Of a stretch of DNA of 64,000 nt, positions 11,995 through 23,930 are shown piece after piece. Made by a program: the position numbers and the translations under genes. The notes beneath the pieces are model-generated. The model worked only from the letters and a program-made list of their open reading frames with translations. It was not told the origin of the DNA and made no database searches. This DNA is from Dryomyza anilis (Eukaryota; Arthropoda; Insecta; Diptera; Dryomyzidae): contig OX638134.1 in assembly GCA_951804985.1 (NCBI GenBank), positions 80,579,679-80,643,678 of the forward strand, given 5' to 3'. Position 1 is the first letter of the stretch. Every line of letters starts with the position of its first letter.

Positions 11995-13035
11995 TTAACT
12001 TTTTAGTTAAATATTGAATTTTTATGAAAAAGTGTAATTTTCAGTAATATTAAACTTTAAGTGAAAAATTTAATTTTTAGTGAAAAAAAATAATGTTAAG
12101 TGAAAAATTAAATATTTGGTGAAAAGTTAAATGTTTAGTGAATATTTAAATGTTAGTAAAAAATTGAGTATTTAGTGAAAAAATTAATTTTTAGTGAACA
12201 TTTAATTTTTAGTGAAAATTTAATTTTTAGTGAAAATTTGAATTTTTAGTGAAAATTTGAATTTTTAGTGAAAATTTGAATTTTTAGTGAAAATTTGAAT
12301 TTTTAGTGAAAATTTGAATTTTTAGTGAAAATTTGAATTTTTAGTGAAAATTTGAATTTTTAGTGAAAATTTGAATTTTTAGTGAAAATTTGAATTTTTA
12401 GTGAAAATTTGAATTTTTAGTAAAAAAATTGAATTCTTAGTGAAAATTTGAATTTTTAGTGAAAAATTGAATTTTTAGTGAAAAATTGAATTTTTAGTGA
12501 AAAATTGAATTTTTAGTGAAAAATTGAATTTTTAGTGAAAAATTGGATTTTTAGTGAAAAATTGGATTTTTAGTGAAAAATTGGATTTTTAGTGAAAAAT
12601 TTAATTTTTAGTGAAAAATTGAATTTTTAGTGAAAAATTTAATTTTTAGTGAAAATTTGAATTTTTAGTGAAAATTTAATTTTTAGTGAAAATTTGAATT
12701 TTTAGTGAAAATTTGAATTTTTAGTGAAAATTTGTATTTTTAGTGAAAAATTGAATTTTTAGTGAAAATTTGAATTTTTAGTGAAAAATTGAATTTTTAG
12801 TGAAAATTGAATTTTTAGTGAAATATTGAATTTTTAGTGAAAATTTGAATTTTTTGGATTTATATTGAAAAATTAAATTTTTATTGAAAAATTAAATTTT
12901 TATTGAAAAATTGGATTTTTAGTGGAAATTTAAATTTTTAGTGGAAATTTAAATTTATAGTGAAAAATTAAATTTTTAGTGAAAAATTGGATTTTTTTTA
13001 TTGAAAAATTTAATTTAGTGAAAAATTTAGTATAA
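11995..13035 (+). repeat. 19-bp minisatellite array 2
   Basis: Same unit and orientation as array 1. From 12220 to 12420 a uniform run uses the variant GAATTTTTAGTGAAAATTT, a local homogenised block. Later units include GGATTTTTAGTG variants. Confidence 0.96.
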
Positions 13036-13506
13036 ATTTAGTTTTTCATAAAAATTCTAACATTCTGGCAACCCTCAATCTGTGTACACTACTTCTATGG
13101 GATGCAGCAAAACATTTGACTTTTGGCCAAATATTTGCATGTCAGCCGCAGTGCCAACGATGCGCTGTCAGTCGACATGCTTTTCACTTCGCTCAGTGTC
13201 TCTCACTCTGACGGCATGCATTTAGTGACTGGTTGGCTGACTGACTGAGTGACTGACAGGCAGGCTGACTGCAAATGACAGGCAACTCTCTCAATGCAGC
13301 AGCCACAAACGCAACGGTATCGATGACGTCAAACTGATCGACTGACAGACTCAATCAATGGATTCCACGTCATTTCATTGAGAATTTTTCAAATAACTCT
13401 CGGCGCACCGAGGGTGATGTTTGTGCGGCACAAACACAGAGTGGGAGAGGCGCAAACAGGGCAATGCACATAGCTGCTGCTCATATGCTCTGCATTTTGT
13501 TTGTCT
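13036..13506. other. Unique balanced sequence, possible regulatory DNA
   Basis: High-complexity sequence with many GACTGACTG-type short repeats (13215-13275) and a single perfect TGACGTCA palindrome at 13324-13331, the known CREB/ATF consensus. One site is weak evidence. No coding signal. Confidence 0.35.
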
Positions 13507-14968
13507 ACACTGAAAAAAAAAACGTAAATATTAGAAAAACAAAAAAAAAAACATTAATCTATAATTTTTAATTTAATTGCTATCGTTGAATGGTATGGTG
13601 GTTTATTTACAAAAAAATAAACAAAATCTTATTGATTTTATAAATATAGCAATTGCGTTTGTTGTATTCATTAACTAAACATTTTTATTATAGAAATTTA
13701 TTTTTTAGTATTTTTAATTTTTTAAATGTGTCATTAATAGCCCTATTTTGGCACGAGTCACAAATCTAAATCGGTCACAATAGTACGCTTTGTTACAATT
13801 ATTACACTTTCGTATTCTGTCAATTTCATTTTCAATGTTTATTGACGTAAAAATTTGAATCAATTGTCATTTATAACAATTGTTATTGATAACAATTGTC
13901 ATTGCTCGCTAGAATATGGTTGTAAAACGCATTCTTTTTTAAAAAGATTAAAAAAAACACTTTTTTATAAAACATATATATATCCGTAATATGTACTAAA
14001 TTTTTTGCTGAACTTATTAACGCATCTGTTGAAGCCCAAAAATCGAAAGATGTTCATCTGTTATATATTAAGAGAAAAGTTAATTTATTTCACTCTTAAT
14101 TCAAAATTTGTAAATACAATAAACGTATATTTTATATTTTTTTCATAGACGTAATGCCTGAAATATTATAAATTGTAAGTAATATTAAATAATTAACTAT
14201 ATAAATAAATGTTTATCATATTGACAAAACAAATTAATTGAAAAATGTTCAGTTAATTTTTCAAAAACTTGTTTCCAATATTTGTAAATTCAACAACCGC
14301 TCTTGTTGTATACATTAATAAATGTAATAGAAATAATTCCGTCCAACCGAATATTTTAATATATCAGCAAATTTATTCGTCAAATCAATAACATAAATTG
14401 TTTGAAAATTCGTAGAACATTCACTTCATAAATTTGTACAACCAACGCTTTATTCAATGCTGTAACAATTAATAGTCAATATGCATTCCAATTAAATTGA
14501 TGAAATAAGCACAATTACATATTTTAATATAACAGCATATTTACTTGTCAAAAAAACAAAACAAATTGTTTGGTATTTTAAAAATAGTTTATATTATACA
14601 TTCTTCATATATTCGTAAATATAACATGCATGAAATTAGGCAAATATTAAGTACAACCAATTGTTTTATCATATTTGCAAATATATTAATCGAATCAACA
14701 AAACAAATTGATTGCTAATCTTTATAGTCATTAAGTATAAAATTGAATTGAAAAATTTCGTACAAATTAACATATTATTTTCTCGACAATTTTGCTTTTC
14801 AAATCAACTAAATAAATTGTAGATTATTTTGTTGGTTGGTATTTAAGAAATGTGTAGAAACCATTAGTAAATTAATTTGTTATATTAAACAATTTATTCA
14901 TTGCTTTAACTAATACTTTTTGTTGTATGTATTCATATTTTTTCTTGTTTTGATTTTTTTCTGTGTAT
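13507..14968. mobile_element. Possible MITE-like element with CACTGAAAAAAA ends
   Basis: Left end ACACTGAAAAAAAAAACGT, right end GATTTTTTTCTGTGTAT, which are inverse complements over about 14 bp. The interior has degenerate units containing AACAAATTGTTTG- or CAAATTTATTCGTCAAATCA-like sequence every 100-150 bp (14200-14890). No protein. Similar in style to 9977-10960. A-rich ends are common by chance, so confidence is limited. Confidence 0.4.
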
Positions 14969-16190
14969 ATTTTCTGCACATGTTGCGGACGACATGTTGC
15001 GTAAATGGCCGCATATTTAAACGTTTAACTCGTGAAACGTGCGGCCGCATTTTAAAAGAAATGTTGCTGCAACAACGACGCGTCCTATTTCGTCCTTTTG
15101 GTGGCCTGCTGCATAAATTTATTCAAATGGCGGTAATTTTTGATGTTTTCATTATTTTTGCCGCCATAAATAACAGCGTCCGTCCTCGAAGACTTCATTA
15201 AATTTGCATAAATAAACAGAATCAACGAACGGCAATGCGTAGTAGGGTCCTTAAAAGCAGCTGCTGCCATTGTCTAGGGCAACGTTTTTCATATAAAATG
15301 TTTTTGCAATTATTGTGTAGCAAAAATCTACGCAAATGTTGTTGACAAACAAAATATGTTGTTGTCGTCGTCATCACGTTTTAAATATAATTTTGAGAGA
15401 GACCAACCAAAAACAGTGTGAACAGAAAAATAATAAAGAACATAACATAGAAACTATGGTACTTTAAAATGTACTGTTCCATTTAAATTGACGCAGCATC
15501 GTCTAATGTTTTTAGGCCTCTGCTTTATGCGTATTTTAATAACTTTGCTCGAGATCCTTTGACGCATACTGTGCAGCATTTGAAATCCTTTTTAGTGATT
15601 TTGCAAATGTGTGCGTGCGTGCGTTTTAGTAGGTTACCAGGAGTGGAGCACTTAGCAAGGCATAGAACATTTTAATTGCTCCACATTTTGTTGCAATTAC
15701 GTGTATCATGTTCTATTAAGCCAAAGGAACCGTATTAATCTTTTTTAGAGAGACATACATGTCTGCTGAGTGTAGTTAAAAAGCTCTTAATGAGTTTAAG
15801 TTTTTGAAAATGTTTTAGTTTTTATTTTTATAATCATTTTGAATTATGTTATGTTTATTATAATTGAAAATTATCCCACATTCCGAGAATTATTCGGCTA
15901 TTTAGAATTTTTAAATTTATCATATTTTTACAAATATATATTTTTTTTTTTATATTTTATTTAATGCTATTTAAAATAAATGCTTGTTTAATTAAATTAA
16001 ATTTTTATATTATTTCACAATTTCAATTATATGTTTTTAAGTTTTTCTATGTTGCTTGCTCACGCATTGACTTCAAAGAAGACTTTCGGACATCTGTAAA
16101 TTTTGAATTAATTAAAAATTTAAATGCAGTTTTATTTGTTGCAATTTTAAGTAGTATAGATTTTTTTATCAATCATGTACATCGAACATT
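14969..16190. other. Unique spacer, no gene recognised
   Basis: 14970-15300 is balanced, with GCGGCCGC at 15040-15047, and is followed by AT-rich sequence. Open frames at 14920-15201 and 15964-16329 lack domains, and the second overlaps repeats. Confidence 0.4.
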
Positions 16191-16197
16191 TTCATCA

Positions 16198-16950
16198 AAC
16201 ATGCTGCATCAAACATGTTGCATCGAACATGTTGCATCACACATGTTGCATCGAACATGTTGCATCAAACTTTTTTTTAAATCTATTTTAAAAACATTTT
16301 GTGTTAACAATTATACAGTTTCTATTTAATTGCTAAATTTCTTGAACGGTATAAAATGGTACGCCATAAAATTGTAAATTCTAATTTTATATTAAAAATT
16401 CTTTAAATGCATCAAAAATTTAATCTGTACTAAACACAACGTATATTATTTTTTTCTTAAAAAAAACTCAACAAACAAATACACAAAATCAAACACTCAG
16501 ACGAATGATTGCTGCGCGAATACCTTTCAATGGCTTTTGCTGTTACATTTTATGTTCCATATAAATTGTTGCAACAATCATGTTGCATTAGACATCAAAC
16601 ATGTTGCATCAAACATGTTGCATCAAACATGTTGCATCAAACATGTTGCATCAAACATGTTGCATCGAACATTTTGTATATTTTTTATAAATCTATTTTA
16701 AACACATTTTTGTATTTACATTCATATAGTTTTTATTTAATTGTTAAATTTCTTGAACAGTAACGCCAAACAAATTTTAATTTCTAAATTTAAATTAAAA
16801 ATTCTTTAAATGCATCAAAAATTCTAACTATGTATATTAAACACCACTTTACATTATTTTTCGGTTCAAAAAACTTAATAAACAAACAAAAAAAAAACCA
16901 ATCAAACGAATGATTGCTGCGCGAATGCCTTTCAATGACTTTTGTCGTGG
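16198..16950 (+). repeat. Tandem duplication (about 404 bp) headed by 14-bp minisatellite
   Basis: Two diverged copies of a unit of about 404 bp. CTTTAAATGCATCAAAAATT occurs at 16401 and 16804, and GAATGATTGCTGCGCGAAT at 16503 and about 16908. Each begins with a 14-bp minisatellite ACATGTTGCATCAA (about 5 copies at 16198-16270, about 6 at 16594-16670). Both frames crossing it are repeat artefacts. Confidence 0.85.
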
Positions 16951-18549
16951 CGTGCATTATGTTAAATCGTACGAAAATAAATGTCGCAAATACTTCAAAA
17001 AATACACTAGAATAAATAAGAAAAAAAAGAGAAAAATTTAGCAAAGTCATGCGACAATCACAGCGCGTGGTACCACTAAAAGTGTAGCACCCAACCCGTC
17101 CAACAATGAAAGTCGAACCAAACAAATCGAAGTTGAAAATTATGCACCAATCGAGCGTAAAATTTCGCAATTTACAATAAAAGCCACAAGCTGCTGCTGC
17201 TGCTGCTGCTGTGCGCCTAAAAATGTGCCATGCCACAATTGAAGCCTCATTCAATGCAAAACATGCTACGACGTTTTTTTTTTAGTTTTTACCTTTTCAG
17301 TCAATGAAACGCACACACGAATGAATGTCGGTGAATTAAAATCGACGCCATGCCATGTTGCACATGAATTGCCAACGAAATGGAGAGTCACTCGTGAGTT
17401 GTGCGCCTAAAAGTATGCAACAGCAAATTTAATTTAGCAGAAAACATTAAATTTTGTGAGGTTCATGGGCACCGTCACAACCACGGGCCATTACCACCTC
17501 TTGGTGCCAGTCAGTCAGGGCCAGTGTCAACTGAAATTTCTAAGGCACAAAAAAAAATAATATTTTTGAAAACCAGTCTGAACGGCTGCTCGTTGTTAAA
17601 GCCAGTGACCCTAAAAGTCTGCTTAACATTTTTTGTGCAATGGCTGCCTTGTGCTCGGCGACTAAGCAGCTGAATTATTGCATTTGTTCAAGTGCAGTTT
17701 TTGCTTAATTTCATGGTTTTTTCATTCACTGCCGTTTTTTCTTTCGATTCGTAGTTTTTATTTTTTATTTTTCTTCTTTTTATTTTTTACTTTTTTGCTT
17801 TTTTCTTTAACTACTTCGCCGCAAGTTGCCCAAGTCAAACAGTGACTTTTGCTGCCGCAGCTTCCGCTTCCGTTAAACTGTGACTAAACCACAAGAAGTA
17901 GAAAAAGGTAGCCTCGCCTTGAGTGTGAAAACTTTCTGGCTTTTATACGAATTTTTCGCTTTTTTCCATTTTTTTCCATTTTTTCATTATTTCTCCTTCC
18001 TTTCATTTTTTTCTCGTTCTTTGAAATTTTTTTCTCCACCCATTTGACTGCATTTTAGGTACACGTTGCTCTGCCACTTTTGGTAATAAATTCGTGCTGC
18101 ACAAATTTACTCGCCCACAAAATGTCTGCTGCACAAAAAGTTCACAAATAAAAAATGAAAAAAAACTTTTACCAGATTTTCAAGGTACTTTTTCAATGGT
18201 TTTTGTGTTTCTTCTGGTACTCTTTTCACTTTTGGCTGCTTTATCTTCAACTTTGGCTATAATAAAATGTGCATTTTTACGGATTAGCAGCCTTTTATGG
18301 CGCATTTTTACGACTGTTCAAGTTGAAGTTCAAGGCGAACCCAGCAGCAATGTCCGCAATTGTGGGAAACACATAAAATACATAAAATGTTGCATGTACA
18401 GCTGGATTTTTAATGATGTGTTGAAATCTAAAAACATTATTTTTAATAAAATGTCAACACTTTGTAGCAAATCAGCGCTATTTATGAATAAAATGGCTTT
18501 TATGAATAATATTCAATTTTAAATTTTAATTTTAAGCGCAAATATTTAA
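16951..18549. other. Spacer upstream of the SH2 gene
   Basis: Contains a GCT microsatellite (17190-17212), T-rich tracts (17690-18060) and short frames with no domain. 5' exons of the SH2 gene could lie here or further left, but I could not identify one. Confidence 0.35.
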
Positions 18550-18990
18550 ATTTCAATGAAAAATTTAATTTTTAATGAAATTTTTTTTTAAATATAATGA
18601 AAATTTTTATTTTAAGGGAAAAATTGAATTTTTAGTGAAAAATTGCATTTTTAATGAAAAATTGGATTTCTAGTGAAAAATTTAATTTTAGTGAAAAATT
18701 TAATTTATAGTGAAAAATTTAAATTATAGTGAAAAATTTAATTTTAAGTGAAAAATTGATTTTTTAGTGAAAAATTTAATTTTAAGTGAAAAATTGATTT
18801 TTTAGTGAAAAATTTAATTTGAAGTGAAAAATTGAATTTTTAGTGAAAAATTGAATTTTTAGTGAAAAATTGAATTTTAGTTTAAAATCGAAAAATTAAT
18901 TTTTTAAAATTTCTAGTGAAAAATTTGATTTTTAAGTGAAAAATTAAATTTTGAGTAAAAATGTTAATATTAAAGTTTAAAGGGAAAATT
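18550..18990 (+). repeat. 19-bp minisatellite array 3 (degenerate)
   Basis: About 20 diverged units of the TTTTTAGTGAAAAATT family, in the same orientation as arrays 1 and 2. It ends about 80 bp before the first recognised SH2-gene exon, so it is probably intronic or just upstream of that gene. Confidence 0.85.
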
Positions 18991-19068
18991 GATTTTTTTT
19001 TTATTTAATATGAAATTTTTTACTATTTATTTTTTTAAATCTCAAAAATTTGTTTCAACTTCTTCCAG

Positions 19069-21514
19069 GTCAAACGTCTCGCCATGGGCTTGCTGCGCAA
19101 TCACGAAGAGTCACGCCCACTGGTTCAAAATACGACGCCCACCTCGAATACGAACACCAACCACACGACAACGTCAACCGCAACCGCAACACTAAAGGGG
19201 CAGCGCTCGACCATGCCCAGTGAGGCCATCTACTCGAACGGCTACATAAACGCGGAGGCTTTCGAGCCGGAAAAATATATCGCCAGCAAATTTGGCGACT
19301 CGTGTCGTCAGTCGTTGACCGCCATACCGATGCTGGACACGGTGAATCTCAATGATAACAGTGAATTTCAGTTGAAAAAGCGGTATCTGCGCGAGACGAG
19401 TAGTGGTGAGTTTTTGGACATCGTTTTTAATTTTTCTCTTTTTGTTCTATTTCCTTTAATTTCAATTTTCACATCATCGTTTTATTCTCCAACCTCCCAT
19501 TCCTTCATCATTCTGTTCTCTCTGTATTTGTTTCCTTTCACGTATTCCTCATTTCTCTACTACTGATATTTCGCCTTCATCTGAATCGTCAATTTCTCCC
19601 TCGTCCTTTTCTAGGTCATTTTTGTTTTACTTTCGTTCGTATTTTATAACGTTTTCATCTTTTCCTCTTTATGTTTATTATTCTACTTCTTATAGCCTTT
19701 TAATCGACTTCTTCGTCCAATTCATATTACGCTTTATACAGGACAGGATTTATTGTTTTTTTTTTTTCGTTATTTTGGTTGCCTCTTTATTTATTTAGTT
19801 TTTTTTTCTACTTTCTCTTCGTCCTCTCATCAACTTTCTTTTCCTTTATTGTTTTTTTTTTTTTTATTTTTTCGTTTTTGTATTATTTTTAGTAATTTCC
19901 TCTTTTGACGTAATTTCCCTTTATCGTAATTTCCCTTCCTTCTTCTTCCTACTTAATAGTCTTCATTCACTTCTTTCTCTTTTTCCTCTTCTTTCTCTTT
20001 GTCCTCTTTGTTTTCTTCTGTTTTCTTCTTCATCTTCTTCATCTTCTTCATCTTCTTCATCTTCTTCATCTTCTTCATCTTCTTCATCTTCTTCATCTTC
20101 TTCATCTTCTTCATCTTCTTCATCTTCTTCATCTTCTTCATCTTCTTCATCTTCTTCATCTTCTTCATCTTCTTCATCTTCTTCATCTTCTTCATCTTCT
20201 TCATCTTCTTCATCTTCTTCATCTTCTTCATCTTCTTCATCTTCTTCATCTTCTTCATCTTCTTCATCTTCTTCATCTTCTTCATCTTCTTCATCTTCTT
20301 CATCTTCTTCATCTTCTTCATCTTCTTCATCTTCTTCATCTTCTTCATCTTCTTCATCTTCTTCATCTTCTTCATCTTCTTCATCTTCTTCATCTTCTTC
20401 ATCTTCTTCATCTTCTTCATCTTCTTCATCTTCTTCATCTTCTTCATCTTCTTCATCTTCTTCATCTTCTTCATCTTCTTCATCTTCTTCATCTTCTTCA
20501 TCTTCTTCATCTTCTTCATCTTCTTCATCTTCTTCATCTTCTTCTTCATCTTCTTCATCTTCTTCTTTATCTTCTTCTTCATCTTCTTAATCTTCTTCTG
20601 CTTCCTCTTTTCTACTTCCTTTTCTTCCTATTTTTCCGCTTCTTATATTTTTGTCTTCTTCATTTTCACCTTGTTCCATATTCTTCCAGATCCCATTTCT
20701 TTTCTTAGTTTTGAACCTTTTCTTTTGTTTCCTATTTTTAATTTTAGTTTATTAAAAAAAAATCCTTTTCTAACCACCATAATCTTTTACAGCAAATTCC
20801 AGTCCGAAAATCTTCGCCAATCGTCTGCGCACCGCCACACTCTCCAGCGCCGTCGGCGGCTCCACACACAACGTCGCCGATTACGATGCCGACGACGAGG
20901 ATCTGAAGGATGCGCCCTGGTTTCAGGCGGGCATCTCGCGAGATATTGCGCTGGAGGTGTTGGCCAGCAAGAGTCCTGGTGCCTTTTTAGTGCGCAGAAG
21001 CACCTCGAAACCCGGTTGTTATGCGCTGACGTTACGCGTGCCTGCGCCGCCCGGTCCCAAGGTGGCGAACTATATTATTTTGCGCACTGCGAGAGGCTAC
21101 AAAATTAAGGTGAATTTTGAAGGTTTTTTACAAACTTTTTCTTTAAATATTAATTTCTTTTTATATATTTTTCATATAATTTGAATACTTTTCTTTTTTG
21201 GTTTAGTTTCAGTTTTTATTTGAGGTTCGTTTTTATTTCTTTTTTATAATTTATAAAAGTCTGCATTTTATTTTAAACATTTTATAACCAATACCTTTTT
21301 TTCTATATTATAGGGTTTTCGCAAAGAGTTTTCCTCATTGAAAACCCTGATCACACATCATTCAGTGATGCCAGAGTTGCTACCCGTTCCGCTGGCGATG
21401 CCACGACCCAAAAATATGACATCTTCGCGTCGTAATCTCGATGATTTTGACACCTACGACTCGCTTCAAATGTTGCTTAACTATTTGCGCGCCAAAAACC
21501 TGGAGAATGAGTAG
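19069..21514 (+). CDS. SH2-domain adaptor-like protein
   Basis: Exons: 19069-19405 (acceptor TTCTTCCAG, donor GTGAGT), 20793-21109 (acceptor TTTTACAG, donor GTGAAT), 21314-21514 (acceptor ATTATAG, stop TAG). Starting at ATG 19084 gives 279 residues and the phases join exactly. Exon 1 is open upstream (VKRLA before the Met), so the true start may be in an earlier exon. Residues 1-149 are Thr/Asn/Ser-rich and then acidic (DYDADDEDLKD), probably disordered. Residues about 150-240 are one SH2 domain: WF at 150, ISR with R157 (alphaA2), and FLVR at 172-175, where R175 is the phosphotyrosine-binding arginine. The tail HHSVMPELLPVPL recalls tensin-type SH2 domains, but no PTB domain follows. SH2 domains bind phosphotyrosine peptides in cytoplasmic signalling. 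I cannot assign an ortholog. The 1.4-kb first intron carries a 9-bp array; the second is 204 bp. Confidence 0.88.
20025..20592 (+). repeat. 9-bp array (ATCTTCTTC)n in an SH2-gene intron
   Basis: About 60 nearly perfect tandem copies of ATCTTCTTC, an all-pyrimidine-but-A tract on the coding strand, with small variants only at the 3' edge (20540-20592). It leaves both strands open (Phe-Phe-Ile and Lys-Lys-Met repeats), but it is removed with the 19406-20792 intron. Confidence 0.97.
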
Positions 21515-22695
21515 GATTGTGAAGGGTAATTAGTGGGAAATGTGCGCAAATTCACGATAATACCTCAAAATATATATATATATATTAAAAAAGCCATGTT
21601 TACCACATGGTTTTGTCTACAAAGGTGCAATTTTCAATAATTATTTTATTTTTTATTATTTTTTACTATGAGAAATAATTTTTTAATTAAAGAAATTCGT
21701 AATAAGATTGCAAGAATTACATTGGAAATATATTGTTATTACCTAAAAGCAAAAAATATATATAAAATCGGATCTGTTTTAAAATTAAAATATTTGACAA
21801 CAAACATCAACTCTAATTCGTTCCACAACAATTTAATGAATTAAATTTGATTTAAATACGGTTTTAAAATTCAAATATCGAATTCTGGAACAGAAAAAAG
21901 GATAAAATTACAATTTATATTCATTTGCAGTTAAAAACTGACAAAAAACCGATTGTTTTAGGGTTTTCATTTCGTTTTTATTTCATTTTCTGATCTTATT
22001 TAAAATTTTTGAATTGAAAAATAATAATTTTTGTTATGCTAATTAAAAATAATATTTGAAATTGTAACCTTTAGTTGTGTTGTCATTACTTAGTGCAATA
22101 CTATGGTAAGCCTTCGAAATAATTTATATTTCAAAAATTTCAACAAACTTTAACAGTCTCTGAAACTGTTTCATATGCACTAACAGCAAAATTTGTAAAA
22201 TAGTAGTAATTGTAAATAGTTCAACTAGTTTTTAGTTAAAAAATATTTAACTAAAATTGTGATATTATTAAGCGACACTTTAAACTAGAGTTTAAGCTGT
22301 GAAATGAAAAACACAAAAAAAGTAGAGTTTAAAAAAATACTAATTTAATGTAATAAACGTTGTTTGTTTAGTTTTTAAGTAATTATTATAAAAAAATATG
22401 AATTAAAATTATTATAAAAGTGAATTATTTAAGTTTGGTAGTTGTAACACATAAGCACAAAAAATAATAAAAGAAAATAAAATAAAGTTGAATGGTTTAT
22501 ATTTCAAAAATAAATGATAATTATTTCTTTTAAAGACAACTCGAAAAATGTAAATATTTTAAATTTATTTTACAAAAAATTAAATATTATTTCTTTTATT
22601 ATTTTTGTATAATTTAATATTATAACAATTTAAAATAATTAACTTACATTTTCCGCACTTCCATTTTAGTCATGCAGTTACGGCACGTATGCCTG
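21515..22695 (+). other. 3' region of the SH2 gene, then AT-rich spacer
   Basis: Follows the TAG at 21512. A small hairpin CCATGT-TTACC-ACATGG lies at 21596-21612. Candidate AATAAA polyadenylation signals occur near 22353 and 22478, and the true end of the transcript cannot be fixed. No further gene. Confidence 0.45.
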
Positions 22696-22699
22696 TTAA

Positions 22700-23930
22700 C
22701 AGGAGATTACATGATATTCCCCCTGCTTTGGATAAAACAACTGATCGCCGGTGTATGTAGAAGTTTGTGGAAACTTCTGGAATCCGAATGAGTTGCCCAT
22801 GAATATAACAGCGATGAAAATAGTTTATAAGCAATACGGATTCTCCTCAATGTAAGAATGATGTGGTGCAATAGAGATAGCTTACCAGCAATACCATTTC
22901 TCGCCAAGTGTGAAAAATTATGAAGACTTCTAGAATACGGCAATGCACTGTACATGAATTTCAAAGATAAGGAGGCAACTTATGAACAAAACGAATGTTC
23001 GTCACGTGTAGAAGTTTATAGAAAGTTCTAGAGTCCTGCTATGCAAATGAATGTAAAAGAGATGGAGATATATTAATAATAATATGAAATCAGGTCAAGT
23101 GTAGAAGTTTGTGGAAATTTCTAGAATTCGGTTATACACTGCACATGTAAAAGAGATGGAGATAGATTGAGAACAATACGGTTTCTCAATTTTATTGTAG
23201 AATGATGTGGAACTTTATAGAATACGGCTATGCGCTGCACCTGGACATAGTTAATGAGCTATATGAATTCTTGTAAAGTGTAGAAGTTTATGGAAAGTTC
23301 CGGAATGAATGTAGAATAAATATTGTTCACTTACGAACAATACGAAAGCTCATCAAGTATTGTAGGATGTAGAAACGTTTAGCATCTGTCCATGCACTGA
23401 CATTAGTTTAAAATAGATGGAGAATGAATACTCGAGCAACTGCAATAAGGAAGTTTGTGGAATCTTCTAGGAGTCAGTGTGCGCGGCATATAGGTGTAAA
23501 ATAAATGAAGAAAACTTATGAATTGTCGTAAAAAGAAGAAGAAGTATTTGGAAACTTCTACAATACGACACTGCAGTATAAAAGGACACCGCCTCTGAGA
23601 CGCAGCAAATTTAGGTGTGATTGTAAATTGGAGAAGGATGGAAGGAAGAAGAAGGATAAGAAGAAGGATATCTCGTGAGTGTTGAAGTTTGTGCACACTT
23701 CCAGAATCTGACTTGCGTTCCACATAAATGTAAAAGAGATGGTGTTATGTTACGAATAATAGGAATTCACGTAAAGTGTAGAAGTTTGTGGAAACTTCTA
23801 GAATTTGGCTATGCAGTTTTTAAGGAAACCGCAACTGAGGTGCAGCATTTCAAATATGATTCTAAATTAAAGAAGAATATCTCGTTAGCGAAATCACATT
23901 AAGTCGAATTCAAATTAAGTCGAAGTTAAA
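22700..23930 (+). mobile_element. Tandem degenerate LTR-like segments with heat-shock elements
   Basis: A block of about 10 diverged units, each with GTAGAAGTTTGTGGAAACTT followed by CTAGAAT and a CGGCTATGCACTGCAC-like segment, spaced about 75-170 bp. Perfect 15-bp heat-shock elements (nGAAnnTTCnnGAAn) occur at 22769-22783, 23113-23127, 23292-23306 and 23790-23804, with one-mismatch versions between. At 23577 a TATAAAAGG box follows an HSE-like site, then CCTCTGAGACGCAG. The same order occurs in the LTR-like element at 61139 (CATGCAG, TATATAAG, CATCTGAGGCACTG, CATCTCGTGAG). No coding. Interpreted as remnants or a tandem array of an LTR promoter region. Confidence 0.6.

Noticed and set aside
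13324..13331. TGACGTCA as a CREB/ATF site
   Set aside because: A single 8-mer in 64 kb is expected at about chance level, and no promoter is nearby.
19953..20582. Long Lys-Lys-Met repeat frame on minus, and Phe-Phe-Ile frame on plus
   Set aside because: Both are readings of the ATCTTCTTC array inside a spliced intron of the SH2 gene.
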